A stretch of 64,000 bases of DNA from Melieria omissa (Eukaryota; Arthropoda; Insecta; Diptera; Ulidiidae). Position numbers and translations under genes: made by a program. The stretch lies in contig OZ020269.1 of the NCBI GenBank assembly GCA_963971225.1, positions 17,854,921 to 17,918,920 of the forward strand. Reading direction: 5' to 3'. Of this stretch, positions 1 through 12,455 are shown in pieces (position 1 is the first letter of the stretch; the number at the start of each line of letters is the position of its first letter). A model generated the notes under the pieces. It saw nothing but the letters and a program-made list of their open reading frames with translations. It searched no databases and was not told where the DNA came from.

Positions 1-2454
1 TTCAGAGCACCACTTCGTTTGTTCATTTCAAATTCAAACCTCGACTATTTCTTGGATATCTAAATTTTATGTTCAGTCAAACTCAGACCTCAATCAACTT
101 AGCAAATATTCAATCAACTTAGCAAATATTTTGTAACCAATTTCAGTTGAAAATATCTTTCAAAATTCGTTTAGGCAAGTGGTGGTTTATTGCATTGTAA
201 AGCAGACATGTTCCGATCAAGTATGGAATAACTCATCCGACATCTGGCATTCGCTGCTCTAATCACAGGTTTTTTACTTTTTCGACTTTTCATGACATTT
301 TGACAGATACACATCTCTATATCATCAGACCTAAAGCTCAAGAAAGAAAAATAAGATTACTTTTCAGACAGTTTTAAGATTGATTGACTCTCTTTGGTTT
401 GAGCGCACGAGTTATGTCATTGGCAATGTTCAGCCATAAGGAAAGAACATTTTTAGACGCAGAAGAGTGTTTGAGAAGAGTAATTCGCATCAAACAAGGA
501 TACCAGCTTTGCATGTCCTATGACTTAAGCTCAGAAATAGCTTGTGGTTTATTTGCATTGCCCAGGGATTTCAAAAGACCTCAACGAATTATGGGGAAAT
601 AGCTCAATCTGTACATTGTTGCTTCAATAAATCGATTCTTTTCACAATGACAACGCATTATTCCTTCGAGTAGCGTTCAATTTTTGAAAATCAGAACAAT
701 TCGAAAAATTTTAGTGGGCACTTTAATACCTTATATTACATTTTTTAATACTACAAATTCTACTAAAATCATCCAACTAAACTTTCCTCTAATGTGCCAC
801 AAAAAAGCGTGAAACGTGAAGCTGTCACAATATTAATTTTATTGAAAATTTGCATAATCAAATTTCAATGTCAAAATAGCCAACGGCCATAATTTAGACC
901 ACTCTCAGAGTTAGTCAGTATCCTGGCCATGAAATTGCTGCCAATCAACAATTTTATTTAACATTATCATTGGACGTTTTAAACGTCAACAACGTCGGGC
1001 GCGTATTTACAAGCTGACGCATCACTGGCGGCCGAATGCTGTCAGTGTTGGTGCAATTTCCAATTGCTAAAAAGTAAAAATAATATTATTTATTGGGCAG
1101 TGCTATAGCTGGCTGGGGCTGTTTAGGGGGCGCCGAGTCGGAGCTGTTGGCTGCCAGTCAGCGAGCGAGCGCGCCGACAAATAGCGTTGCCAATCTATTT
1201 CGCTGCAGACAAGCAGTCGATGCGTTTAGCATGTCCCTCACTTGATTTGGTTGTTGTTGTAGTTCTTGTTGTTGTAGTTCTTTTTACTGTTGTTGGTGGT
1301 ATTGGCGATAATGAATTCGGTGTCAATCTTTATTTGGCAATGAATGTCATGTAAGAAATCAAGCCAGCCAAACATACACACACACACGCACGCACACGCA
1401 TAGCCATACAATCAGACAGATAGACAGTCGGTGAATTGAATGCATGGAGCGGAAGCGGCAGCTGCCGAATTTGGGGAGTGCAAACAATGTCGACAATGAG
1501 GCAGCCGATGGGCGGAGGCAGAGGAGAGAAAAACTAAGGCGGCATAGAAAAATAACAGCAACAATAGCAACAGTAGCCATTGTTGGCTGTGGGGTGGCAA
1601 CATGTTGTTGCAAATAAATAATAAAGCAACCAAGCTCGCGTCTGGTGTTTGTGTGTGTGTGTGTGTGTGCGCGCAGCTGAAGCATTAAATTAATGATCCA
1701 ATAATAGTCAAACAAAAGTAAATTGAAGCGACTAGTGAAATGTGTGCTGTGTCGCATCAGAATAAAGAATCAAATAAAATAAAAATCAAGGCAACAACAG
1801 CGCTGGGGCCAAGGCACGAACGCGAGCGCAGTGACAGCGCAGCGGAACTTCCGTATTACGCACAAATGAAGCTGTCATTTCAAATGTCAATTTGGCGTGC
1901 AAGTGTAGTGCTCGCACTCAGCGACGACCGCAACGACGCGTAACCGTCCAACTGCGCTGTCTGTCTGTCCATGTTGGCTATCAGTCTGCCAGCCGCCAGC
2001 GCGTCCATCTTCCCGGCCGTCTGTCCAGCTGTCGGTCGGTTTGAGTGTACGTGCGTGCGTGCGTGCAAGTCTGCGTACGGCTCGGTTCTAGTGTACACTG
2101 CACTTGAGAATGGATTCAAGCACAACAACAACAACAACAACGTCAACGAAATGCGTTAAAAATACGCCGCATCGACGGAAAACTGGTACCGGCAATTTAT
2201 GAGCGAGCGGCGCGCAGCGGAGTTGAAATTAAAATTGCCCGGCAACTTGACTGTCGTTGTGTAAGGCTGATGCGTCGGACAGTTGGCAGGACGTGTGGCT
2301 GATTGTTTAGACATGCACGACGACACGGAAGCAATTCGAAACAGTTTGTTTATTGAGTGAAGAAAGTAGCAGCGAATTCTAATGGCGGACTTTGATTAAC
2401 ATAAAAGTTTTACCTGAACGTTGACAGTTGAGAGTGGAAAAACTTAACCATTAA
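1..2454. other. Anonymous non-coding DNA
   Basis: No gene recognised. The segment holds a perfect 20-bp tandem duplication (91-110 and 111-130), GTT runs around 1250-1300, a CA/CG-dinucleotide run near 1375-1400, a GT run near 1648-1671 and a CAA run near 2121-2142. From about 1000 to 2400 the base composition is balanced and triplet-rich, like regulatory or intronic DNA of flies. Open frames here follow simple repeats and look incidental, apart from the short frame at 414-602 listed separately. Confidence 0.5.
414..602 (+). CDS. Short hypothetical ORF, 62 codons
   Basis: I do not recognise this protein. From the first ATG it reads MSLAMFSHKERTF and ends FKRPQRIMGK before a TAG stop. It is not low-complexity and has mixed charged and hydrophobic residues (an acidic-basic stretch ECLRRVIRIK), so it is more protein-like than most frames in the window. 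An AATAAA signal lies about 30 bp past the stop. No splice sites, promoter or neighbours support it. It may be a chance frame or a remnant of a mobile element. Confidence 0.15.
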   Translation: MSLAMFSHKERTFLDAEECLRRVIRIKQGYQLCMSYDLSSEIACGLFALPRDFKRPQRIMGK

Positions 2455-3008
2455 CAGCCCTATTCTGGCACTACCGTAACAATTGTTACCCCCCGTAACA
2501 ATTGAATTGAATTTGATTGTTTTCGTATTCTGGAAAAATGGTGACAAGAAGAAAGTTCAAACAATTCACCACTCGAGGTGAAAGCTTTTTTTCTATCAAA
2601 ACAGCTGTTTTTTGTGTTTTTTCTGTCAAACTGTAAAAAAATAAACAAACAAAAAATGGCAAATGCAGAAAATCTGGCGAAGCAAGTCTTTTTTTTGGAG
2701 TTTCTTCACAATGTATGTATATATTCGTTTAGTTTCTAGAGTTCCTAAGTTTAAGCGCACGACACGTCGCGACGCGGGAGCAGCTGAAGAATTTTTTTTT
2801 CAGTTTCTCAAGGCGCATTTGAATACGAAATTTGAATTTTATAATTTTTGTATGCTTGTCACCTGCTCCTACGGAGGTAACAAATTTCGAAACAATTGTC
2901 ACCTTTTGAGCTTTTGAATTTGCTCCAGAATACCAAAAAGTGACAATTGTTACCAAGTATTCAATTGTTACCGAGGTGACTATTGTTTCGGTTGCCAGAA
3001 TAGGGCTG
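2455..3008. mobile_element. Harbinger-like MITE with TAA target duplication
   Basis: The two ends are inverted copies: the left starts CAGCCCTATTCTGGCA and the right ends TGCCAGAATAGGGCTG with a small mismatch. Similarity continues inward for roughly 100 bp with repeated GTAACAATTG blocks. The trinucleotide TAA flanks both sides (2452-2454 and 3009-3011). A 3-bp TWA target duplication is the hallmark of the PIF/Harbinger superfamily. The 554-bp length and lack of a transposase frame indicate a non-autonomous element. The superfamily call is inference from target site and termini. Confidence 0.7.
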
Positions 3009-3124
3009 TAAGAGTATTTTAACTTTGCTTTTTATTACAATAATTTTTATATTTAAATTCAATTTTAATTTTAAATAAATTATTTAATTATTTACTATAA
3101 ATTAATTTTAATTTTTATTTTATG

Positions 3125-3420
3125 TTATTTTATTTTATTTTATTTTATTTTATTTTATTTTATTTTATTTTATTTTATTTTATTTTATTTTATTTTATTT
3201 TATTTTATTTTATTTTATTTTATTTTATTTTATTTTATTTTATTGTATTTTATTTTATTTTATTTTATTTTATTTTATTTTATTTTATTTTATTTTATTT
3301 TATTTTATTTTATTTTATTTTATTTTATTTTATTTTATTTTATTTTATTTTATTTTATTTTATTTTATTTTATTTTATTTTATTTTATTTTATTTTATTT
3401 TATTTTATTTTATTTTATTT
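3125..3420 (+). repeat. (TTTTA)n pentanucleotide microsatellite
   Basis: About 59 nearly perfect TTTTA units run without a break except a single T-to-G change at 3245. The frame through it encodes a periodic FYFIL peptide, which is an artefact of the 5-bp unit. The purity suggests recent expansion by slippage. Confidence 0.97.
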
Positions 3421-3449
3421 GAATTTGGATTTAATTTAAGTTTAAGTAT

Positions 3450-3702
3450 AATTTAATTTTAATTTAATTTTAATTTAATTTTAATTTTAATTTAATTTTA
3501 ATTTAATTTTAATTTAATTTTAATTTAATTTTAATTTAATTTTAATTTAATTTTAATTTAATTTTAATTTAATTTTAATTTAATTTTAATTTAATTTTAA
3601 TTTAATTTTAATTTAATTTTAATTTAATTTTAATTTAATTTTAATTTAATTTTAATTTAATTTTAATTTAATTTTAATTTAATTTTAATTTAATTTAATT
3701 AA
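3450..3702 (+). repeat. 11-bp AT satellite, unit TTTTAATTTAA
   Basis: About 22 units of TTTTAATTTAA follow the pentanucleotide array after a 30-bp gap. Nearly every base is A or T. The unit resembles the pentamer with an added inverted half, so it may have arisen from the same seed. Confidence 0.93.
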
Positions 3703-3705
3703 ATA

Positions 3706-6700
3706 ATTATAATTTATTTTTAATTTCTGTAATTTTGTTAAATATTTCCACTTATGTGGTGACGAAGATATGGATACCAAATGAGAGAAGACAATTGCCA
3801 TCTTTTGACTAAATTATCTAATTGGAATTTTGAGTACTAAAATGTGTCATTCAAGCACTTTCAAAAATGTATGCTTCAATATTCTTAAATATTTTTAATG
3901 AATCGTCTGAAAAAAATTATGTTTCGGATCTCAGTTTTTAGTATCATACTTCTAATCTCTTTGAACCCTTTGCATTCTTAAAACTAAACATATTCTTCCT
4001 AGTTTTCAATTTAAGTTTTTAAGCATTTATTTGCTTTACATATTCAACAGTTTTGCAAATCTTAAAGGATTATTTTGGAAATATGCTCATTTGGAATCTT
4101 CTGCTGATAACGTAGATCTGACTTTTGTGCGTGTTAGCTGATTATTTTTTTTATTTTTCCTTATCGTACAAAAGGTTGAAAAGTGTTTTTTTAGTTTTAG
4201 TGTTTTCCTAAAATTGTGTTCTTTAATGCAGCCAAACTTTTCCATAATTACTGCTCGTAAAAGCTGCTTGAAAGCTTCTTATCGACACACCTTAAGAACT
4301 TAACACCTCAGGCAGCATTTGCCAATTTATCTTGCCGCCTGTTATCGCTGCAGCGCAACGTCAAAGCGACGTGACGCTCGCTGCACGCTGACGTAGGCAG
4401 ATACAAATTCACCTCTGATAATTCTCGATAACGATAACGTTTCGTGTGTGCTTTCATTTATTGCTTTATTGGTTTTGTTTTATTGATTTATTTTTTTATG
4501 TTTTACACATTGCATAAATTTAAAAATACTTAACGGTGGCATCATGTTTATAAATAAAAATCATATAAACATTTGAGTTGAATTTTAAATTAATTTTGTT
4601 TAATTTTGTTCTGCTATGTTTAGATTTAGATTGAAGCTCCTATGGTATATATTTTTTTTTCTATTAATTTGTTACATGTGTCTAGTACCGTAATTATTAA
4701 ATATTATTATTAAAAAAATTCTTATAATTTATTATTAAATAAATAAATTATTACATCTACTTGAATCCTTGAAAAAACACCTGCCACTCTTTAAAGAAGT
4801 CAGTTAAACGTTGCTGTTGTGCTTCAATAACTAATCACATGCAAACATTTGATTGATTGCTACACCTGCAACCGGCCCAGACAATTCACTTTGGCAATTT
4901 CGTCGCCAAATGAGCCATTAAAATCCTTTTAAAAGTCTTGCCAAGCAATTTTATTGGTCGCATAAAAATTTGCCATAAGCCAAAGGGACATTTTAATGTC
5001 TCACTTAATGCTTTGCGGCAGCAAAAAGCCAAACTGAAATTACACAAAAAAAAAGAAGGTGATTGTGTGAAAGAGACAACAACAAAAGTATGCGTATATG
5101 AAAAACTAATTTGTAAAGTGTACACACACCAAACGAAAAAAATGTCGAGTGGAAAATGACAACGCAGCAGCAATGCGATCATGGCAAATGTAGCACAAAG
5201 TTGCACGAAACGCGCGCGCACACAGCGTTCAAATGTGCCAAACATATCAACAACGCGTTAATTCGTAATGCGCAACACGAACGCATGTTAAACCTTAAAA
5301 GAACATTGCAAATAAAAATATACAAATGAAAAAAATACAGCAGGAAAAAATTACTTACATGCGCGCAGGACTGCAGCCATGCGACCATCGATGCCGGTTG
5401 CGGTTGTTGCCACTGCTGAGAGTCGAGTAGAATTGGGCTGGAGGGCGTTTGGTTGGTTGGTATGTGGGCGGCCATAAAAACGTGCTCCTCGGGGAGTGGC
5501 AACGCATTTTTATGCGAATTCGAAAGTGTAACATAAAAACGCGCTCAAAAGTGCTCCCACCGCACGCCAAACAACCAAAGTCCTTCAGCATCGTCCAACT
5601 GCGCCCAACTCGCTCCACCACAACAAGCCACAACGACACAGCACGCGTGCTTAATGGCAAAGGAGGGGGGGTGCGGGGGCGTGCGTTTATTTTACTGCAG
5701 TTAAAGTGCCCGTAGGTGGTGGCATCGTCGAATGTTGACTGTTGCCAAAGGACACTTGACGCATCTCCCAACTGATGCTGTTGTCTTTCTTGTTGTTTAC
5801 CGCAGCAATTTTAATGCGCTCGACAGTGATGCTGTTGTCTGATTGGTGTTGGTAGTGGTGTTGTTGTTGTTGCTGTTGTCGATAATGTAAACACGCATCA
5901 CATGTCAATCATCATCGTTTTACGTCACTCAATTTATTTGGGTTTGTGCTTTTATTTCGCTTGCGCTGCGCAAATGCGTTGCATAATTTATTAGCAATTT
6001 CTAAAATTGTTTTGTATTTTATTACACTCACACACACACACATATGAACAACACACAGATACACGTATATGTCATAAAATTGTAATGCGTCAAGTGTGTG
6101 TCACTTTTGTCACTTGTCGCCGCAAACGGCCCAACAAGCATTGCCGTCTAACGCCACTGACATTTAACCCATAAAAATGCCATCTAAGCTAGCACGTTTC
6201 GTTGTTGTTGTTATTTGTTAACGCTGTTGCAGCACGTTTTATGGTAGTTGTTGTCCTTGTTGTTTTTGTTGTTGTATTGCTTTTAATTAGAATGAAAATT
6301 GCACCCAAATCATTTGGCCGAGTGCGGACCAAATTGCGTTTGCCACTTTTTCGACAATCATTTGCGCCCCACCGCCACATTTAACGGTACCAATTTGATG
6401 GCGTTGCCACAGTGTGTGTGTCCAATTGCCGCAAACAGCTATTGGCATATTAAACGATTCAATGAATTTCAATGTTAATGTGAGAATGTTTTCGGCATTG
6501 CCATTGCCGCACCTGCAACTGACTCAGTTGTTGTTGTTGCAATTAAATGCGGCATGCAGCAAGCACTCGACCATGAATGCTGTCGTCTGCAGTCTTGCAA
6601 TTGCTGTTGTTTTACGCATTCAAACAACAACAACAACAATAACAACAGCAACACTGGTGGTTGAAATTGCTTTACAATACTTGAAGCTGCCAAACATTGT

Positions 6701-6940
6701 GTTGCTTACTCGTAAGTTTTTTCTTTGCATTCCATAATGATTTATTTGGCTGTTGATTTGTTGTTTCGAACATTACGAGAGTTGTGGCAAATTGTGATTG
6801 GAGGGTTGAAAATATTTTCAAAATTACTACACAGTGTCAGTGTGAACATAATCGAAATTAAACGTTTCATGGTTTCACTAAACAAAAATTTTGTTAATTT
6901 GTGTGTTTTTGTATTATAAATAATAACTTTCAAATCTCAG
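3706..6940. other. Anonymous DNA with CAA/GTT-rich islands
   Basis: No gene recognised. The stretch 3706-4850 is AT-rich. From 4860 to 6700 the composition is balanced, with many GTT/CAA triplet runs (5860, 6195, 6255, 6530, 6630) and a CA run near 6030. The overlapping frames on both strands are driven by these runs. Confidence 0.5.
4327..4440. promoter_or_regulatory. Putative GATA-factor site cluster
   Basis: Five GATA-type cores lie within 115 bp: TTATCT (4327), GTTATCGC (4341), CTGATAA (4415) and two CGATAAC copies (4426 and 4432). Two CRE-like GACGT cores lie between them (near 4369 and 4389). Clustering of GATA sites is typical of fly gut, fat-body and blood enhancers. Function here is inference from motif density alone. 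Confidence 0.25.
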
Positions 6941-7103
6941 CCTTTTCCCATCCGTTTGAGATGTGTGTTGTATCACATGTTGAAAAAAACAGTGTTGCAT
7001 ACGCATTTCAAATGGGTGGAATTTGTGGTATCACAACGGGCCCTTTAAGAGGCCTAAGAGTGTCTCATACAGCGGCAGCCACCGCAACCTAATCTAACCT
7101 ACA
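6941..7103 (+). mobile_element. SINE 3' fragment (5'-truncated)
   Basis: This matches the 3' part of the element at 55852-56413. Shared blocks are TGTGTTGTATCACATGTTG, the AATTTGTGGTATCACAA block, GAGGCCTAAG, and GTGTCTCATACAGCGGCAG, followed by a tail of AACCTAATCTAACCTA. The tRNA-like head is missing, so this is a truncated copy. Confidence 0.75.
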
Positions 7104-7109
7104 TCCCAA

Positions 7110-9330
7110 GTGGAAAGGTCTCCATTACTTCTTTAGAAAGATTCTTCTTCTTTATTTTCTTCTTCTTTTCTATTTTCTATTATGTGACTTTTGTCTTTTC
7201 GAATTAGGCTTCAGATTGGTAACGCTCGATTATAAATTCTACAAATTACAAATTTTTTAGAATTTAGATGGAAAACTCTCGTTCAATCCTTTAAAAAAAG
7301 ACTTTTTTTTTGTTTTGTTATTACGTGGTCTTTCCTACACGTTTCAAATGGGATTGTTCTCGATTGCCTCTTTTTCAAAAATATTTTATTATTAAGCGTT
7401 CTTTTCAGGCAGGAAACTGTGAATTAGTCCCCTTTTGAAGAGTTCTTCTTCTTCTTATTATGTGATCTCTACCTCCAGGACCAACTTTTCAAGTGGAAAA
7501 CCCTCGATTGCCTCGTTTTAAACATAATCTCCTTTTTATTATTTAGCCTAATTTTCCATGATTAACACCCGAAAGACACTCTTCTTCTTATTGATTTGTG
7601 AACTTTGACACGCCATATGGAAAACTCTCGATAACTCCTTCTTACTTCTTACATACTGCTGTTTTTTACTATTCAGTCTTCCTCCTACGATTTGCGCTTC
7701 AGGTGGGAAAGCTTTCCATTAGTCCTTTGAAGATATTTTTCTTATTGTGTTGTTGGAGCATTTACTTTCCAAAGATAGAAAACTCCCAATTATTCCTTCT
7801 TCAACGAGAATGTTCTTCCTATTAACTATGTGGGATATTTTTCCAGGACTTACATTCCAGATTGATAACTGTTAATCACTTCTTCTTCAAGGATATTCTT
7901 TTTATTCTTGATAACTGAACTCTTATTTGGCAATTTACACTTTAGATGGAAAATTCTCGATAACTCCTTCTTCAAAGACATCTCGCTGTTTCTTACTATG
8001 TGGTCTTTGCTCCACAATTCACGCTTCAGATGGAAAAGTTGTCCATTAGTCCTATGAATATTTTTCTTATTCTATGGTGGGAGAACGTCATTTACTTTCT
8101 AGATAGAAAACTCTCTATCGCTCCTTCTACAGACAACCTGATGTTTCTTATTGTGTTGTCTCTCCTCCACGTTATTTCCTCCAAAGATGCCAATTAGTTC
8201 TATGAAGAAATTTTTTTTATTGTGTGTTTGGAGACCAGCTTTTACTTTCCAGATAAAAACTCTCAATCACTTCTTCAAAGAGGTTCTTCTTAATTTTTTT
8301 TGGGATCTTTTCCAGGATTTACGCTGCAGATAGATAACTCTGGATCACTCCTTCTTCTTATTGTTATGTGACTTTACCTCTACGATTTAAGCTTCAACTG
8401 GGAAAGTTTTCGACTACTTCTTCTTTGAAAAAATCTTTCTTATCAGGTCTTTCTTTCAGACTGATAATCGTCCTATCCTATGAAGATATTTTTTTATTTT
8501 GTTGTTGGAGACCAGCTTTTACTTTCCAGATAGAAAACTCTCAATTACTTCTTGAAAGAGTTTTGTCTACATTTTTTTTTTGGGATCTTTTCCAGGATTC
8601 ACGCTGCACATACATAACTCTGGATCATTCCTTTCTCAAACACATTTGTCTTCATATTATTATGTGACTTTTCTTTTATGATTTAAGCTTCAACTGGGAA
8701 AGTTTTCGACTACTTCTTCTTTGAAAAAGTCATTTTTATCAGGTCTTTCTTTCAGCCTGAAAATCGTTGCACTTGTTAAAAAAATGCTTCTTCTTATTTT
8801 GTGAAATTGTATTTCCTTATTTTCACTCCAGTTGGAAAATTCTTGATAAGTCCTTTAAAAACTTGTATTCATCTTCTATTTCTATATAATTATTATTATT
8901 AAAGTGTGGTCTTTTCATTAGGATTTCTCATTAAATTAAAAAAGGTGTCAATTACTCTTTCTTTTAAAGTAATCTTCTTCTTAATATATAGTATCCAACT
9001 TCAGAATTTACTTTTCTTATGTGCTCCTTCTTCCATGATTTACGCTCCTGGTGGTAACACTGTCAATTATTTCTTTTTTGAACATATTCTTCTTCTAGTT
9101 GTGTGATCTCTTCTACCTTCGAGAGTTTTCTTTCTATAATGTGGCTTTTTATTTTATAATTTTGACTCCAGATGGAAAACTCTCGATCATGCCTTCTCCA
9201 AAAGTCTTCTTTTTCTCTTCCTCATGAACAGACTTCCCTTCACGATTTACACTTTTGATTGGGAAATTACTCGATTACTTTTTCTTCATAAATTTCTTCT
9301 CATAATGTGGCCAAAATAATCCCTCATTGA
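7110..9330 (+). repeat. Degenerate minisatellite of about 73 bp, about 2.2 kb
   Basis: Diverged copies of one unit recur through the block. A typical copy holds TTCCAGATGGAAAACTCTCG, then a CTTCTT-rich pyrimidine run, then TTATGTGATCTTT and CCACGATTTACGCTTC. Spacing between AGATGGAAA-type cores is about 73 bp where it can be measured (8030-8102). Some copies are grouped into longer near-identical blocks (for example 8200 against 8475). The plus strand is strongly pyrimidine-biased. No gene lies here. Short frames are products of the repeat. Confidence 0.8.
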
Positions 9331-10159
9331 TTTACCTAACCCATTTCTACTCGGACACCAATCAATCGATTAATTTTTTAATAGAATTTCCTTCTCCTTT
9401 GATTCCTATTTTAATAACGCGATCTGTTCTCATGGGTATAGTTAAAGTTCCCTTTAGCGGCATCTTGGATCCTTTCAAAACATTATCAGTTTGGATCCTC
9501 AGTATTCAAATTTTAGACACACATCCTTTCACAGCTGCCACACTGCACTGAGCCCGCAGCGATCGTGTGAGCCAAAACCGCCCTCTGACGTAAGAAATAC
9601 TTAACGAGCGTGGCCGGAGGGGATTCTGGTATGTGACAGGAGGAGGTTTAGGAACACACTGGGTTAAGCCTTACCTGCTTCCTTCTCGTTAAAATAAAAA
9701 GGAAAAAGCTGCCACTAATAAAATTCTGCGTTGCAATGTTTAAGCGCAATTGAAAAAATTTTTTATATTTTCTGCACATATTCAACTACATGTGTGGTTG
9801 TTGTTGTTGTATGCTGTGGCCGCTGCCACTCCCCAGCTGGCTGTTTAAATTTGCTAAATAATGAAAAATGGAACACACTCTTTAAAATCCAATTTCGGGT
9901 TCACAAAAAAATGATGTTTTCATAGGCGACCCTGTTGTTTTGTAGAATTTTTCTGTTCGTGTTTGTTTTTATTTTTGTTGCATGGCAAACAAAATTTCAC
10001 AATTTCACGAATCGCATTAAGTTCCACACAGCCGCACATAGCACACAGCAACAGCAGCAGTAACAACATATTTGTGTGGCAGTGTGTAGCAACGAATCAC
10101 GTTCGCCATAAAAGCGAACATACACGCTTGGCATTTGCGAACTTAATTTCTGAACCTAG

Positions 10160-10190
<31 letters not shown>

Positions 10191-12030
10191 GATATACATA
10201 TATAGATATACTCTAATAGCGTGTGCAATCAGCGCCATTCCCGCTTCCAGACGCCATTGCCAACGCCAGCCGCCATCTTAACGCGATCCTCGTGGGAGCC
10301 GGCACGACAGTTACGTAACTGTAAGTCCGTGTGTGTTTGTATCGGTACTAAACATGGCTACCTCTCTTGGCTGGCTGCTTTCTTTAGCCGCTTTTCCCTC
10401 TAGTTCCCTTTACTTGTTTTCTGTTGCAGCCTTTTTGGCGCGGCACCTTGCACCAGTCTGTTAAAGGGCGCAAAAGGAGCATAAATGCAGGCAGTAAATC
10501 TTTTTCACTTTCTTGCTAATGATGGAAAGAAAGTCAAAGTTTTGCTTTCACACACACAAACATACTAAAACACACACACTCTCACATATATATGTGTGTG
10601 AACTTTGCATGCGCCAAACGTAGTTCAACTGCATTTTGCAAATTTTCGTTAGTGTATCTCAAGTAGGAAGTGCAAAGTAAAATCCAAACAAACCAACACA
10701 CACACACACATGTGTACACTTGTATTGCCTTGAAGTATGCTACAAGAATTTCACACTTGCGCCATTTCACGTGTAATGCAAAAACGCCGCACACAGCAAA
10801 GCAAATCAACGCAAAAGAATCAGCAAGGGAACAAAACCTGACAAAGGCGCATACCAACAACAACAACACTGTAGACAACAAAACAGCAGCAATGTGAGTA
10901 AAAGCCAACGTTGTCTGCACACAAAAATGTCACCTGGCGGCGGCATGCAACGCAGGAGAAGGAGTTGTCAAAAAGGTATCTAAAAAAATACAAAACGAGA
11001 ATTTGCTTTGCCAACGAAAATTGAATTTTAACGGTGCAGACTACACGTACACAACAAGACCGGCGCTGGGCTGCGCCTCCAGCTGGGCTTAGTGAATGCG
11101 AATGCGAAATGCGAAATACGAATTTGCGTGGAAACAGCAGTCCGGGGCTTACACTAAATTGGCAGTGCGCAGTGTGGGAGGGGCGGAGAAGGGAATGTAG
11201 TGAAACGACGTGTAACCGAAAGTGTGTCTGCGCGCAAAGTGCTTTCGTGTAGTTGGAGATTTTGGCGCGAAAGTGCATTACGCTGTTGTTGTTTTTGTTG
11301 ATTTTCTCCCTCTATATTTTTTTTAGGGTAATTTCGCTGTCAAACGTTGTTGTGTTTGGTATTTGTCTGGCGTTTTTTTTTGTTGTGCTCCCTTGTTGAC
11401 TTTAAGCAAATCAGGTGCCACCAAAATGTATGGCACACATTTCGGTGACGTTATGAATGGCGCAAGTAATGTCGACAAGAAAAAAAAGTTCAAATGAGTT
11501 TAGGTGTAATTTACAAAACTTGTCTTTACAAAAAAAAAAATTCCAAATGCTTTTTAATGCATAACAAATGGAAGAAGATTGAGACATTTCGAGTTTGTAT
11601 TCTGTGTGGGAGATATTAAAGTTTCAGTTCGAAGACTATTGGAAAAAATTGCTTGAATGGCTTTAAAAAGTAATATTTTTTTGTTTCCAGTAGATTTCTT
11701 AAATAATAATTTGCATGAGATGCGTGTGGAGTTGGAATTATGAAGAACCAGGAATTTAAGAGATCTGAAAATTTGTACTGAATATTTGGAAATGCAGACA
11801 TAACCAGTGACTACAGGTGGTCTGTCGCACGAAGGCTGCAAGTTATCGTCACCAAGTGTTGGTTGACCGTTTTCAGAATATTGCGACCAAACACATTCAG
11901 AAACTTGAAGCAAAAAGTTACATTTATTGGAGCATAAGAAAGGCAAAGGACTTATTTGCAAATCTGAATTTTTTTTGTTATTTAAAACAGCTGAGGAGAT
12001 CGTTTTTAAAACAAACGTCAAATCACTTTT
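9331..12030. other. Anonymous DNA with a triplet-rich island
   Basis: No gene recognised. The part 9700-11300 is balanced in composition, with CA runs near 10170, 10550 and 10697, and CAA runs near 10855. It contains one good candidate intron (listed separately). 11520-12030 is AT-rich and featureless. Confidence 0.45.
10321..10429 (+). other. Candidate small intron (unconfirmed)
   Basis: A strong donor GTAAGT begins at 10321. A pyrimidine-rich tract then leads to CTGTTGCAG ending at 10429, giving a 109-bp intron of a size common in flies. Upstream, a frame from 10221 reads into the donor. Joined in phase, it would meet a stop about a dozen codons into the next exon. I cannot tell a real non-coding or short coding transcript from chance. 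Confidence 0.15.
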
Positions 12031-12044
12031 GTTCTGTATCTCTG

Positions 12045-12455
12045 ATACGTGTCTACTATCCAAGGAAGGTCCTACTTCAATAGATGCCTCTTAGTACTAT
12101 TTGATGGCCTAACATTTGGGTCTCTAATGGTGAACTCCTCAGGCGATGCAAAACGTATCCACTTGGGGCTTAGAGAGAGAAAGTGGAGATGGATTGAGCA
12201 ATTCAAAGTATTCTACTAGCAGAATAGCATTTGATCTCTGAAACGTGCCTAGTATTCAAGAAAATTTCCAACAGAATTTAGATCTCTTTCAATAGATGCC
12301 TCTAAGTACTATACTGAGATTTGGACGGCCTAACATTTGGGTCTCTAATGTCGAACTTCTAAAGCGATGCAAGCAAAAACGGATCCACTTGAGGATGAGA
12401 GCGCGAAAGTGGAGATTGATTGAGCAATTCAGAGTATGTTACTAGCAGAAAAGCA
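12045..12455 (+). repeat. Two-copy tandem duplication, about 195-bp unit
   Basis: Copy one (about 12045-12225) and copy two (about 12240-12455) share ordered blocks: CAATAGATGCCTCT, GGCCTAACATTTGGGTCTCT, GCGATGCAA, ATCCACTTG, GAAAGTGGAGAT and TTGAGCAATTCA. Divergence is moderate, so the duplication is old. No coding potential is visible. Confidence 0.8.

Noticed and set aside
3122..3439. 105-codon frame with FYFIL periodicity
   Set aside because: A product of the TTTTA microsatellite, since a 5-bp unit gives no stops in this frame.
10820..11278. 152-codon minus-strand frame
   Set aside because: Mixed frame in triplet-rich DNA with no domain and no support from neighbours.
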